A stretch of DNA of 64,000 nt. Source: Nymphaea colorata (lineage: Eukaryota > Streptophyta > Magnoliopsida > Nymphaeales > Nymphaeaceae). Of this stretch, positions 17,519-29,532 are shown piece after piece. The notes beneath the pieces are model-generated. The model did not search any database. It was not told the origin of the DNA and saw only the letters and a list, made by a program, of their open reading frames with translations. The DNA lies in NCBI RefSeq assembly GCF_008831285.2, contig NC_045143.1, positions 3,047,503 through 3,111,502 on the forward strand, in the 5' to 3' direction. The position numbers and the translations under genes are program-made. The stretch's first letter is position 1, and each line of letters opens with the position of its first letter.

Positions 17519-20500
17519 ATTCCTGCGTCGTGGAGTTCTGTGTACATTTTCGTACCGAACAAATAAGTGTCCAAATTCGAATTGTCATTTGAATTCGGTT
17601 GCTCGAGATGAACAAGTATTTTATTTCATTCGGGCGATGTTTTTATTTCTCTTTCTTTTATTTGGATTGAAATGTCCAAAATGCCCATTTTGTTTTGAAT
17701 TGCAGGAGACCTTCCTGCATTGCATGATTTGCCCCCTTTGTTTTAGAAAGGGGAGGGGTTGCATGTCGAGCTCGAGCATCAATTCACAAACGTTAAACGC
17801 ATAAAGTTTATAGCAACAGAAGTGAAACTTTTCAGAGTCCTAGCTAGTATACCATTCAATTCGAGCGCCTCATATATTACATTGGCACAACACTCACACT
17901 CAAACCGACCAACTACCTTATGTCTTTGGGGGCCCAAGAGCAGAGATACTATTATTTTGGACGTGCAACTAAATCACTTGGCTCTAAGTGCACTTTATTG
18001 GCATAGCAAACCGATCAAAATATAAGCATAAGCTTTGAACATAATGAATGTTGTGAAAAATGTTGATCTTTTTTATGTCACTCAATAAAAATGACCAAAT
18101 TTTTATTTTTAGGTTTGAAACTGCCCTCAATTTTTCAATAAATGTTTAGCATCCCCATCACAGTCTAAAATCTCTCTCTCTCTCTCTCTCAGCTTACATT
18201 CTAATTAAAAATCGACTCATTTTAATGAGGAAGTCATTCCGAGCTTACAACCTGGAGCCAGGCTGATGTAATTTCGAATGTGCAGTCGGACCTCTTAGTG
18301 GAGTTCAAACTCATGAATGTATGATCATTTGCTAGTTGGGTTTCAATTCAATTTTAAAAAATAGTCTTGAGTTCAATCCAAATCCAATTACAGGGAATCT
18401 AATTAAGTTAAATTTGAGAGGAAGAAGGTCTAACTCATTTAAAACCACTTACATCCATCAACGACTGGTTATCATTTCCGAACTACAAACATATTCCACA
18501 ACCACCAAACATGCGCGGTTTCAATACCTTTAATTACGATGGTGAATCCATGCCCAATACAGATTAGGCCCTTGCGCCCTTCATATCACTGTCGTAAAGA
18601 TCAGTGTTTGTTAGTCACTAAGTATTGTATCTAAGATGTCAATAGACCGGATTTAGATCCCCATCCTACCAAACCAAATTAAAAAAAAAACAGATAAAAA
18701 ATTTTTTGATCTTCTTCTATTAAAAAATCAGATTGAATTCAATTTCCCTTTTGGATGTAACTAAATGTTGTCAAGAATCAGATTGGCATGGGATATAGTT
18801 TTAAACAAATATCCTATCAGCATCTATAGTCTATACTGTGGTTTGGATTAGATTTATCAGTTGGATTCAGACTTGGATGTTAATTTGAAAATCAGATTTG
18901 GATTTCAGATTCAGATAACGATAAAAAAAAAATTGTCTGAATTCGAATCCGAATATATAGACATTCAAAAAAGTGGGTATGGTAAAATATACATTTAATT
19001 CGATTTAGGATCTGTTGACAGTATCAGCCCCGATCAGGCTCTTTCGTATATTAGCTGATATGCTGCGCATTCATGCGACATCTGCCAATATTTCAAAAAG
19101 ACATTAATAGAAAACCTCTTCGGTATCTAAAAAATAGCCTATATAGGCCGATACAAGCTCATGCATATTGGCCGATATGGCTATTAACTAGGTTTCTGCT
19201 AAAGTTGGAAACCAATATTTAGCTATTTACAACATCTCTACAGACTATCAACTTCAAAACAACAGTTTGGATCATGGGAAGTAGCTACAACTGCAAGGGC
19301 ACTAGAGAAAGAAAGTCCACCATTTGTTTTTGCAAACACAACCATCTTGTCACAGAAACATATATACAACAAGCAGAAATTGATAGTCCACTAATAGTCA
19401 TTATCTTGCCAGGTCCAATAGATATACTTAGCATGTCTAACCATGTTCTGAGAGCAACTACATATCGTAGCATAAGCTTGCACTATTTGGTTCGAGAATG
19501 GAGAGAAAGCTAATTACCAGGCAAATTATCTTCCCCTGCAAAAAACAAAGAATTCCGACGTTTAAGTATTTAATGTCAGGAAGCTAATGAATAATGGAAT
19601 GACAGTTTCCTGGACAGAAAGAATGAGAAAAAGAGAATTCCTCCTGCAACCATATAGCTTTCCCAGTTCCCACCATAAGGGATGGCATTCAAACCAAATC
19701 AGAGGAGAAGAAGAGGATTACAAAGTTTATTTGCTCCTAAATGTGAATGATGACAATCAACATGGCTTATTCCTCATGAATAAAAGTTGTGCGAGAAAAA
19801 AAAAAGAACTAGTAAGATACCAATCATGAGCTATAATCTAGGAAACCAGAGTGAAAAGTCTTTGTATTCTTCAATACAAGACAATCCTTGTGATTCAGAA
19901 AAACACATCTTTACAGAGTCAGAACAGGGGTTACATTTACGATTAACAGAGTTGCGCTATCGGACAAAGTATAAATAGGAAATGAAGCATCAACCTAGTG
20001 ACCAAGTGGAGGACACGTCTGAGAAGAATTTGTGCAGGTGAAAAGCAAATTACTAATAGAGAATTTGTACAAGGACAACTGCACCATCGCCTATGGTCAT
20101 TTTTGTAAGGAAACTTGTTTCAAATCCCCACAAAATAGTTCAAGCTCTTCACTTCCCGAGTATAATCAATACCATGAACGCAGCACATACAGAAAGGACT
20201 TAAAAGCATAGGAAAAAAAACTCAGTTTGATGCCTAGACAAGACTAAAAAAGTTTAAACGATGAACATTAAACGTTTTATAAAACTGTGGCAATCAGTAC
20301 CTGTGGCAGGGCCTCTAAAGGATGCACCCAAGATCCAGGCAGGATCATTTGCAGGACTATTTAGGGCCAGGCAAGACTTAGAAAGTTGAAAATATGAACT
20401 TCAAAAATTTACAGTAATTAATTTTAAGATTTAAAAACAAATGCAATCATTAAGAGATATTGAAAAGCTCTTGAAATATAAACTTCAATTTTTACAAAGA

Positions 20501-22191
20501 GATTCTGCTTTATTTTCATAAAAGCTATCTAAAGCTCCCAAATCTTTTACTGATGAAAATGGCAAGTACATGAAGATGGCCTGAAATTGAGCCATACTTC
20601 ACATAGATGCAGATGCAGATTCATGCATCGGGCAATTCTTGTGAGTTTCACAACCTGACTTCTATACAGCGAGTAATGCTCTGGGGAGGAAAGATCACAA
20701 CGTCTATAGCAGTCGCCTCAGATGTATGACATGCTTATTCGAGAAACAACAGAGATATCTTAAACGATATCTTTACAAACAAAAGTTTTTCAACTGAATC
20801 ATAGTTGCAGTTCAGTTTCCTCTTGTTGAACTTAGACCTTCAATGAAGATAGAGAAGACTCTCTTTGGAAACAAATAAATTTGCTGCAGAATCTCCCATC
20901 CATCTATGTAATTTAATTACGAACAATATATGAAAGGAAAGGCAAAGCAAGCTGAAGCATCTCCACGACATGAATATGAGTATTTGACAGACAAACAGAA
21001 TCCTCATCTTAATGAAAGGCAGATTGAATATCTGGCCCCAAATCATGGTTGCAAGGTTCATGAGCAGGATTTTAGAATTTTCAGCACAAAGAGAGGACAC
21101 ACAACTATTGAACTGCAGTCACTAACAAACCCAAGCTGTCAACAAAATTCCCACAAGGCTAATCTCAAATGGAAGAGCTCCTGGATTATATAGGATGGCA
21201 GTAGCTGAAACCAAGATTGGACGAATATCACCAACAAAATTTACTTCAAGTCAAATTAAGGCTGTTGTAACCAGCAAAATCCTCAAAGGAAGCAAAGCAA
21301 ATCATAAAAAGTGGAAATTCAAAACCATACATGGATAGTTCATATAGTTGATGAATAAACCTTAGTTACCTGAAATTTCTATCGAAAGGAGAATATCACT
21401 TCCAGAAACATGGTCACGAAGCCAGAAACTTTCCTTCAAAGATGCGAAAACTTGGAGAAACATTTTCCGTTTGTGGAAAACTCGTCTCATTTGGGACTAG
21501 AAACCTACTTCTCGAATCATTCATTTTTGCTCCATAGTTGATTCTTTCATTTTTTTTCATTTTGTTATCCAAACTTTCTCTCAGTTCATGTGCGTTTCAC
21601 AATAGTACATATGATATGATATCTGTTGTTATAAGTATACAATTAATTTTTCAATAACGTTTACCTTAATTTTTACTGATTATAATTTCATTCATGTTTT
21701 AAAACTTATTTACAATTTTTGCACTATCACTTGTCCACATACTTTCTGCTTATACAATTGTTCTCTATACACATTTCGCTTCCCCCTTCCTTCCAATCTT
21801 TGACGTGTCTCCCGCTTCTGCTTTGTGTATCATACTATGGAATGATTCTCGGACCAACAGTACCAAGTATCAACCAAAACCCCCTTTTCCTACCCACCCA
21901 GCATAGCATGAAAAATAAGCTCAACCACCAGAAGGCAAACAACACAATACAGAAAGAAGAAAACCAAAAAGAAAAATGAACAACTCAGTTCCACTCTTAT
22001 ACAAAAAGAAAAAAAAAAATGAATTCTCAAATCCATGGAACACGAGAAGAACGAAAAGAACCAGTATACCAAGCCGCCACAAAAAAGAGAGGGGGGGAAA
22101 AGAGAGAGAAGATGAAGCTTCAGCGAACACAGAAAATTTGGCGAAAGGAGAAAGAAAAAAAGAAAAGTATACAAATACATAAAACCTCACC
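17519..22191. other. intergenic, no gene recognised
   Basis: No convincing coding region is present. At 18172-18190 there is a CT tract. Around 19010-19180, repeated GCCGATAT and GCTGATAT words (TATTGGCCGATATGGC) mark a decayed DNA-element family also seen near 34980-35060. The part from 19200 to 22190 is less AT-rich and lies downstream of the minus-strand DUF538 gene. It may include its 3' untranslated transcript, but I cannot define exons. Confidence 0.4.
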
Positions 22192-22677
22192 TCATCGGCT
22201 AGCCGAGCTCGTTCCTTCGCACACGGGGCTCTCGTCGAAGTTCTTCGTCGGAAACTTCGCCGAAACCATCCCCACCTCAAAGACCAGGTTCTCGCCGCTG
22301 GCCTTGATGCCAGTGATCGACCACCACTTGAATATAGCCCACACCTCAATCCCGTCGAGCTGTCCAATCTTCCCCTCCGCCACCCTCCCCGTTACGGTCC
22401 TCTTGTACGTGGCCACATAGTTATCAGGAGGAAGAGTAATCTGACACTGGTCCCCGAGGCTCACCGAGAATTCGCCGGTCGTCCGGTTGAGGCTATAATC
22501 CTTGACGTTCGCGGGCAGCAACCCAATTGGGAAACCCCAGTTTTTGAGCTCTTTGTAGGCAGAGGGCTCGTCCAGGGAGATGGGTATCGTTTTTACGGAT
22601 GACGATAGGTAAGGGAAGGAGAAGAATACGAGGAAAAAGGAGAGGAGCAGAGGGAAACGGGAGGCTTTTTTCTCCAT
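22192..22677 (-). CDS. DUF538 family secreted protein
   Basis: This single-exon gene encodes 161 residues. A strongly hydrophobic N-terminus (FPLLLSFFLVFFSFPYLSS, residues 8-26) is a likely signal peptide. The DUF538 core follows: AYKELKNWGFPIGLLP, VKDYSLNRTTGEFSVSL, then QITLPPDNYVATYKRTVTG and LDGIEVWAIFKWWSITGI, with the terminal lobe FEVGMVSAKFPTKNF. Length and order of blocks match whole family members. DUF538 proteins are plant-specific beta-barrel proteins linked to stress and growth responses; some are proposed to bind chlorophyll or lipid, but no activity is settled. The ATG at 22677 opens the signal peptide and lies in a CT-rich leader. I see no defect. Confidence 0.92.
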   Translation of the reverse strand: MEKKASRFPLLLSFFLVFFSFPYLSSSVKTIPISLDEPSAYKELKNWGFPIGLLPANVKDYSLNRTTGEFSVSLGDQCQITLPPDNYVATYKRTVTGRVAEGKIGQLDGIEVWAIFKWWSITGIKASGENLVFEVGMVSAKFPTKNFDESPVCEGTSSASR

Positions 22678-22899
22678 CTTCTTCTTCTTGTCTTCTTCTC
22701 CTTTGCCTTCTTAATTTCTCTGTACTTCCCTTCTGTTGCCTGGTTTTTGTGGGCTTCAAGTTTTCGTGGGTTACAGGGTTCGCCTTGAATGCTGGGATCC
22801 TTTTTTCAGCGGGGAGGAGGAGGGTTGGATTTGGGTGGGTAAGGAAATGACTGAAACAGACACGTTGCTGTGGCAGAAATTGCAGATGGGCAATTTGTC

Positions 22900-25800
22900 T
22901 CCCTTTCTCTCTCGCTCTGTGATCATAAGAAATTAAATTCTGAGGTAATTTGTTTCATTTCTAGTAGTTGGAGATTTGGAGAGAGGTATGAAACATCGTC
23001 CCTTTGACTTTCCTCTCTCTTATTTCTTCTTCCGTTTTGCCTTCTCTTTCTCTCTGGCTGGATGATGTTGACCCGGCTGGCGTGACGATGCTATGGTCTC
23101 TGTTTGGGATATTGAAGCTGTAATCTGCTGTTTTTGAAAGCCATGGTGAAGAAGAAGTCTTATCTTTTTGCTCTTATGAAATACATGAAAAGTATTTTAG
23201 CATGTTAATATCAAGGTAAAATCATATATTCTCCAAAATAGGAAGATAAGCAGACCTGACTTGGGTAGGTGTCATTTCTTTTCTCAATTGAGGTACAAGA
23301 CTCACCAAGAACGATTCCTTCCTCATATTTAGATATTTGACCACCTTCAATCTTTAAGTCCTAAATCTTAACCGCCTAATCATGGAGTTAAAATAATCCA
23401 CCTTCCCAAGCATGGCATTGGCTCTTAGAAATATCTAAAAGTACACGAAAAAACATTTTCTTAAATCATGTGGGTATCATCTGCAGCCACGGGAACAAGG
23501 GACGACAAATTTTTTTAATTAAGTGGGAGCAACTAGCAGGCATCAAGAAAGAATATTCCAACTCCTTGATCTTCCTTCTTTTTTTCCATATTGAAACAAC
23601 GAACAGGCAATCTTTCTGGCCTCCCATTATGAAGGCGACGACGTTGAAAGGTCGATGTTGGTGGGGACCCAACTTGTTCAGAAAGAATATCCAAAGATAT
23701 CCAAACTTATCGCACTTTTTCTTAGATAAATGTGGTGAATCATAGCATTCTTGAACTTCTTGTCTCGTAATTTTTCATGCAACTAAGATTTGAAAGGTTG
23801 TCTGATGGGTAATGCGTGCACAGTAAGATAGGACCTCTCACGTGTCCGTTTTGGTTGAGCCCCATCAACGCACGCATACTTACAAAAAAGAAAGTTGACT
23901 CGAGTAGGTAAAGAAAATTAAAAGGTTGAGGAAGACATTATGATGTTTCAACTTTTCATGATAATTAAATAAAAAGTTTATATTCTTATTTCATGAAAAT
24001 TTTTATATTGACCACCATTTCACAGGGACTGAGTAATGGTGGTCAACCTTCCATCTTCGGCACAGGATCTACTTTTGCTTAATATTAATAGTTTTCCTTG
24101 TAGAACAAGGAAGTAACACTTGTAGATTCAAAACGAAAACAAGCCGCCAACGAGTCTCTATCACGTCCATCACACTAACTCCCTCGAAAACATACATTGA
24201 CTACCACTTGGTTATTCAAACTAACAACAGCATCCATAATCGTATTATATTTTCTAAAACAAGAACAGAGCATTTTTCAATCATGCACTAAAGAAGTATG
24301 TGTTCTATGAAAGCAAGCCCCCTCTTTCAGTTCATTTTTATTGGTGGAACTATGGATTTATTACAATATTCATAATCACATCATTTTAAAAAAAAAACAA
24401 AAACGTTCTGCTCTTAATGTAGTCAGAAAAACATATGTGCCAGAAGCGCAGTGCCTTTGTTATAAAAGTCTTCTTTCTCTTCGTCCAAATGTGAAGTTCT
24501 TTTTGCCCATCAAAGGACTCTTAGATAACAATTTTATGAGTATACTGGTTTCAATTATTCTGATTTTCAACTGAAAGGCGTTTGATGGCATAAAAAATAC
24601 GTTACTGAAGATCTCTTTTTGCAGGTTAAACGTTCATCTTAAATGACAGTCATGGTCTTGACGCTTCCAAGGCCTTTTTTCTTTCTTGGTCTTGAGTGTT
24701 TACGCCTTGGTTGTGGGGTCGGAGAGAATTGTCTCGTGTTTGTTGGTTGATTCAACAAACGGGTGAAATTTCATTTCAAGTACTCGAAAATTTTTCTCAT
24801 GCTACGCATCTCAGACCTTGACTTATCCACTAGAAATACAATTTTTATTATGTTTAATCAAAAAAATATATTTGTTGGATGTATGTTTAATGAATCGGTA
24901 TTCAGTGACTTGAAGATATTATCTGCGAGCGTTCTCCCACTCTCAACTAAATTCAGCTGTAGATGGAATCCGCATGCTGGATGAACAGTAATCCTAACTA
25001 AGGCATCGTTTGTTCCACACAGTTTCGTGTCAAAATAGGGCACTGCACAAAGGGAGGCAAGTCAATCATAATTTTTGGCGGAGTGTAATGAATGACGTGC
25101 CATAGAAATTGGGTAGGCCCCTACTTTTAAAAAATTTTAAGTTCTTTAAAAAAAAATTGATTTATTTCAGCGGAGTTAGAAATTTTTTAAGGTGGGATCC
25201 AATTAAAGTTTCTAAATTTTGACACTGACTTAAATATCATTTTTGAAAATTTTTTAAAGTTTTTTAAAATTTACATGCAATTTAAAAAAACAATTAAAGT
25301 GGAGTCAAGACCCATGTGGGGGTACTAGCTGCATCATCGCCACTGCTAAGTACGGGTTCTGGTAAAGGTATTCGGGTGAGACCAACTAAAAAATAAGGTG
25401 CAAAAAATGTAAGAAGAATGTGATCAGAAAGATAATCTGACATGGCTCTTTGTCCTGAGTTTGGTAGAGTTGAAACTAAACATTTGTGTCTTGCTATAGA
25501 GATCTGCTTTTAACCGATCGAGCCTACTAATTGGTAGACGATATGTTACATGTTTAACTCTGAGTGGCACCCATTTTTTTGAGTCCTTTGAGTGAAGGGT
25601 GACTTTGAGGTTGGGGTAGAGGTAGGTGTAAGATTGTTCACATAGACTTCAAAAAAAAAAGCTATTATTTTTATATTGATATTTATGTATGTTTTTTATT
25701 TACATATTGGTGCTCCTTAAACATTAAAATTTGATATTTAGTGCTTCTTAACTAAAAATTTTTGTCTTAGATAGCTTTCCCCAAAAAAATCTGACCAAAA

Positions 25801-28200
25801 AATTTTGAAAAGTCCCTAATTCAAAACATTTACATCTTTAAGCCTCACCAGCTGAGGGATGACCAGCGCGCGTGTGATTAATGTCAGCTCGTGAAATTTC
25901 AAAGTTATGACGTTGATACGCGTGCCCATGCTTGGCTTTCACTGGCCGGAAGTTGGAAAACTTTCTGTGGGCTGAAGCCATGGACTTTAATTTGGGAAAA
26001 CACTTGCCCCGATGACAATAGCCTTCACATTATTTATTGTTGTGACAATCCAAACTGTATATATTAAGTGTTTGGATGCCACTTCAAAGCAGATTTTTCG
26101 ATGTTTAAAAACAGTTTTTTTACTTTTAAAAGCTTTTTTTTAGATGATAATAAAACCAGGTTTTCTCAAAAATAATCTTTGAAAAAACTTGGTTTTAAAA
26201 TTGGATTGAATAACCAGGCTTACCCCCAAGCTATTTACAAAAAAAATGAAGCCAATTTTTAAACAATGATTAAAATTTTATTTTTTCACAAAACCAATTT
26301 TTCAAAACAGCTTTTATTATGAGTGTGTTATCCAAACACGCTAAAGGTATCAATTGTGTAAACTAATTTCAAATTGTTAAGTGAGAGATAAAGTTATTTT
26401 TACCCAAAAGATTCATATTCATAGAAGTACGTACTTAATCTGTTGACTTGTTTTCTTAGATATTTTAGTTATACATATGTCAACATTATTAAATAACTGG
26501 AACAATTTAGAGATACCAGGTGAAAAGAGAGAGTAAATTAATGTGCGCGTGTTAATTGAATAATTATTATCGAAGATTCTATAAAAATAAAAATAGACTC
26601 AATAATTGAACCAAGATAATTTTTCTTTCCCCACTTGGGTCAAGATTGGAGAACAAGATAAAGAGGCGGACCTTTTCAACTTGTCAAGAATTCAAGTTTG
26701 TTAGGCTAGCCCACTCGTTGTCTCATGAAAGTTTGTAGTTTTTATTTTTGCGTAGTTTACATAGGATGGTTCGCAAACTCGTCTAGAAATCAAAATATGC
26801 GGCTATGTTATTGCAAGTAATAAATGTGGCGTTGAATTTTCTGTCCCCAGCTTTGAAACGACGTATTCTGCAAATAATCTGGAAAATTGGGATTTTTTTT
26901 GTCAACTTATGGTCTGAAACAAGCGTTCTTGCAACACATTATCCATGTTTTTGTTCAAGAAAATATTATATGATTTCACTAAAAAGTAATGGAGGTAGCA
27001 TTTCAATTGAATTAAATTCCTAAGACGAGAAGACAATTAAATTTTCAAAATCAATTTTTTTGAGGCACGATCAGTTTGTTCCTTCCATTGAGAAGCTGAT
27101 AACTCATTAGTTTATATGAAAGAAGGCTACTTATATCAGTTCCTATAAATAATCAAATACCAATAAAATTCAACCTAGAAAAGTACTTAACTTACCCTTG
27201 GTGTCATAACTCATTCAACATAAAACTCGAAAATTTCAAATAAAAATAAAAAATAACTATTTAAATAATCTAATCAACCATTCATTAGTGTGTTTAAACA
27301 ATTGAAACGCACGGAGGAAAAAGATAACATGACCAATCAAACGACAGTGCATAAATGAAAAAAACTAATTATGCTACAAAAAGGGACTTCTGAAACAGCT
27401 AAGAGTAAATATATCCAGCATTTGGCTAAAACACATGGTTATGTATTGAATCATATCGTCCTATTTTATTTAATTTTAAAATTATAATTGATCTATAAAT
27501 TAAAAATAAAAAAATATAAACATGCAACACTCTTGTATTATAATGGCAAACGGCCGACACGGAGCATATCAACAACACAACATTGGAAATCAGGAAGGTC
27601 AATATAGAAGTTGACTATTTATTTTCTGATAAAATTAAAAAAGAAACTGAATAAGATAAAGAAGAGTTCCATTTCATTACCCAACAATTTAATATTGGTT
27701 CTTTCTCTATAATAAAGATTTGTTAATTAAAGGATATTTCTTATTAAAATGACACAAGAAACTTAAGCCTCGGTGAGAATTTTTTTTTTTTTTTAATGAG
27801 AGATGATAGATCATGCAACTCTTGACATGAGAGAGTGAACATGAAAGAATAGTGTATAAACTCCTTAAAAATTGATCCCACCCAACCAGATAGTAATATA
27901 TTTTAGTAGCAAAGTTTATTTCTACCCAAAGCGACATAAAAGATGGAGATAGTTCAGAATTTTGGCAATTTTCTAAAGACGCAACAATTGATAAAATTTA
28001 AAAAGGACCAGAGTTCCTTCCCTGAGTTGGGCACCGTGAAAATATCTAGAAAGCAAAGGCGCCGTAATTTAAACGCGCGCCAAGAAAGGAGATGGTTCTC
28101 AACATAGACAAGGCTTCTGCAAACAAGACTATTAAATGGTGCTCCTCCCTAGGACACACTTCCATAAACAAGATTATACATCTTTTTATTCAAAATTTAA
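22900..28200. other. intergenic, no gene recognised
   Basis: This stretch is AT-rich. It contains scattered low-complexity (A/T)n runs and one clear short inverted-repeat element (26068-26341, listed separately). Open frames are short and show no family resemblance on either strand. Confidence 0.5.
26068..26341. mobile_element. Tourist-like MITE
   Basis: The termini GTGTTTGGATGCCAC (left) and the complement of GTGTTTGGATAACAC (right) form a 15-bp inverted repeat with two mismatches. TAA flanks both ends (26065-26067 and 26342-26344), the 3-bp target-site duplication usual for PIF/Harbinger elements. The 274-bp interior is AT-rich and non-coding. Confidence 0.65.
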
Positions 28201-29532
28201 CGTGGAACACGCAGCACAGAATCGGTGGATCCCCGGCGAGTTAGAACTGGAAAAGAAAATCTCCAACAACCAGCCACCTCAACATCAGAAGAGATAGTAA
28301 ACTCAAATACTTGCTGTTAAATAGACATAACAATGGAAATGCTTCTTGGCATTCAGTATTGGGAGAGGTTATATCAAAGAAAAGAACAAGAGATACAGTG
28401 AGAGAGAGAGAACGGAAGTTACACCCACGTCTTTGCACAAACTTCAGTGAATCACAAGCCAAACCCTGAAAATGGCAAACAAATATTGCAAGTTTTCAAG
28501 AGTAATTATCAGAAGGATAGATAGTGTAATGAAAAGCAGCAGACGGTTCTCACCGGCAACAGAAATGACCACCCATGCAGCTAGAAACGATACACGTATC
28601 AGCCACTGCAGATGTACGATAACTGACTCTGCACACACTGGAAAAAACTGTCCTTGAGACATCCTACACAACTCCCAAGGCAAGAATGAAGCCAAATGAC
28701 AATTGCTGGAAAGTGTTGAAATTTATTATGAAGATTACAAGGTCTAGCATATGCCCTAACACTTAACAGAGTTGCAAAATCATAAACTTTTTAAACAGTA
28801 GGTTTACAAGGTCTAGAATACGCCCTAACACGGTTGCAAAATCATAATATTTTTAAACAGTACGTCACAAAAAAGTCCTTTGAACTTTCTACTATGTAAA
28901 AAATAGCCCAATTAGCAAGTACTACCTGTAAAAGGTTGGACGGCATAATGCAATGGAAGAAATCTGATTGTCCACATTTGATACAGAAATAGTCTGACCG
29001 TGGCAACACATTGATGAACGATGGCCAAGCAAGTTTTCAGTTCACTCTATTGCCAAAGATAGCAAAAGCAAATATATGCATAAATTCTAGAAGTCAGGCT
29101 TATGCAACAAACACGAAGAAAGTACAACTGCAAAGTTTTTCTGTACCATGCTTACATTTTTCAAAAATTATATCATACTAGTTAACATGAAAAGACTGCC
29201 TGGTTTAAGCATCTTTTAGGCTTGAAGATACTAAAAGATGTTCATAGAAAACAAGTAGATTCCAAATTAAATGCACAGTTGGATCAACACCTGGAACAGC
29301 ACGGTGGTGGTCTCAAAATATACCTATAATAGTTTCAGTAGTGATACTGCCCAAAGTGGTCCTGGATAAAGCCATGCACCACCAAGGGCCGATAGAGAAC
29401 CCTACAGAACCTGCAGAATAAATGAATCAGATCAGAAGTCGAATCAAATAGCAAAACAACATAAAGCACAACAGAGCACTAGAAAAATCACGACCTTCAC
29501 ATTTTTATTCCAAAGCACTCGTATTATGTAGC
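28200..29532 (-). other. possible spliced 3' untranslated region of MLN51
   Basis: After the MLN51 stop at 29533-29535 the minus strand shows further splice-like signals. A donor lies near 29497, then an acceptor TCTGCAG before an exon-like block ending at a donor (about 29411-29320), and another block follows after TTTTCAGG near 28466. No reading frame is conserved, so these would be untranslated or alternative terminal exons. This is inference from splice motifs only. Confidence 0.3.
28732..28862. repeat. imperfect tandem duplication (~65 bp, two units)
   Basis: Two adjacent units share TTACAAGGTCTAG-ATA, CGCCCTAACAC or TGCCCTAACAC, then GTTGCAAAATCATAA and TTTTTAAACAGTA. They lie downstream of the MLN51 stop, within its possible 3' untranslated region. 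Confidence 0.75.
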
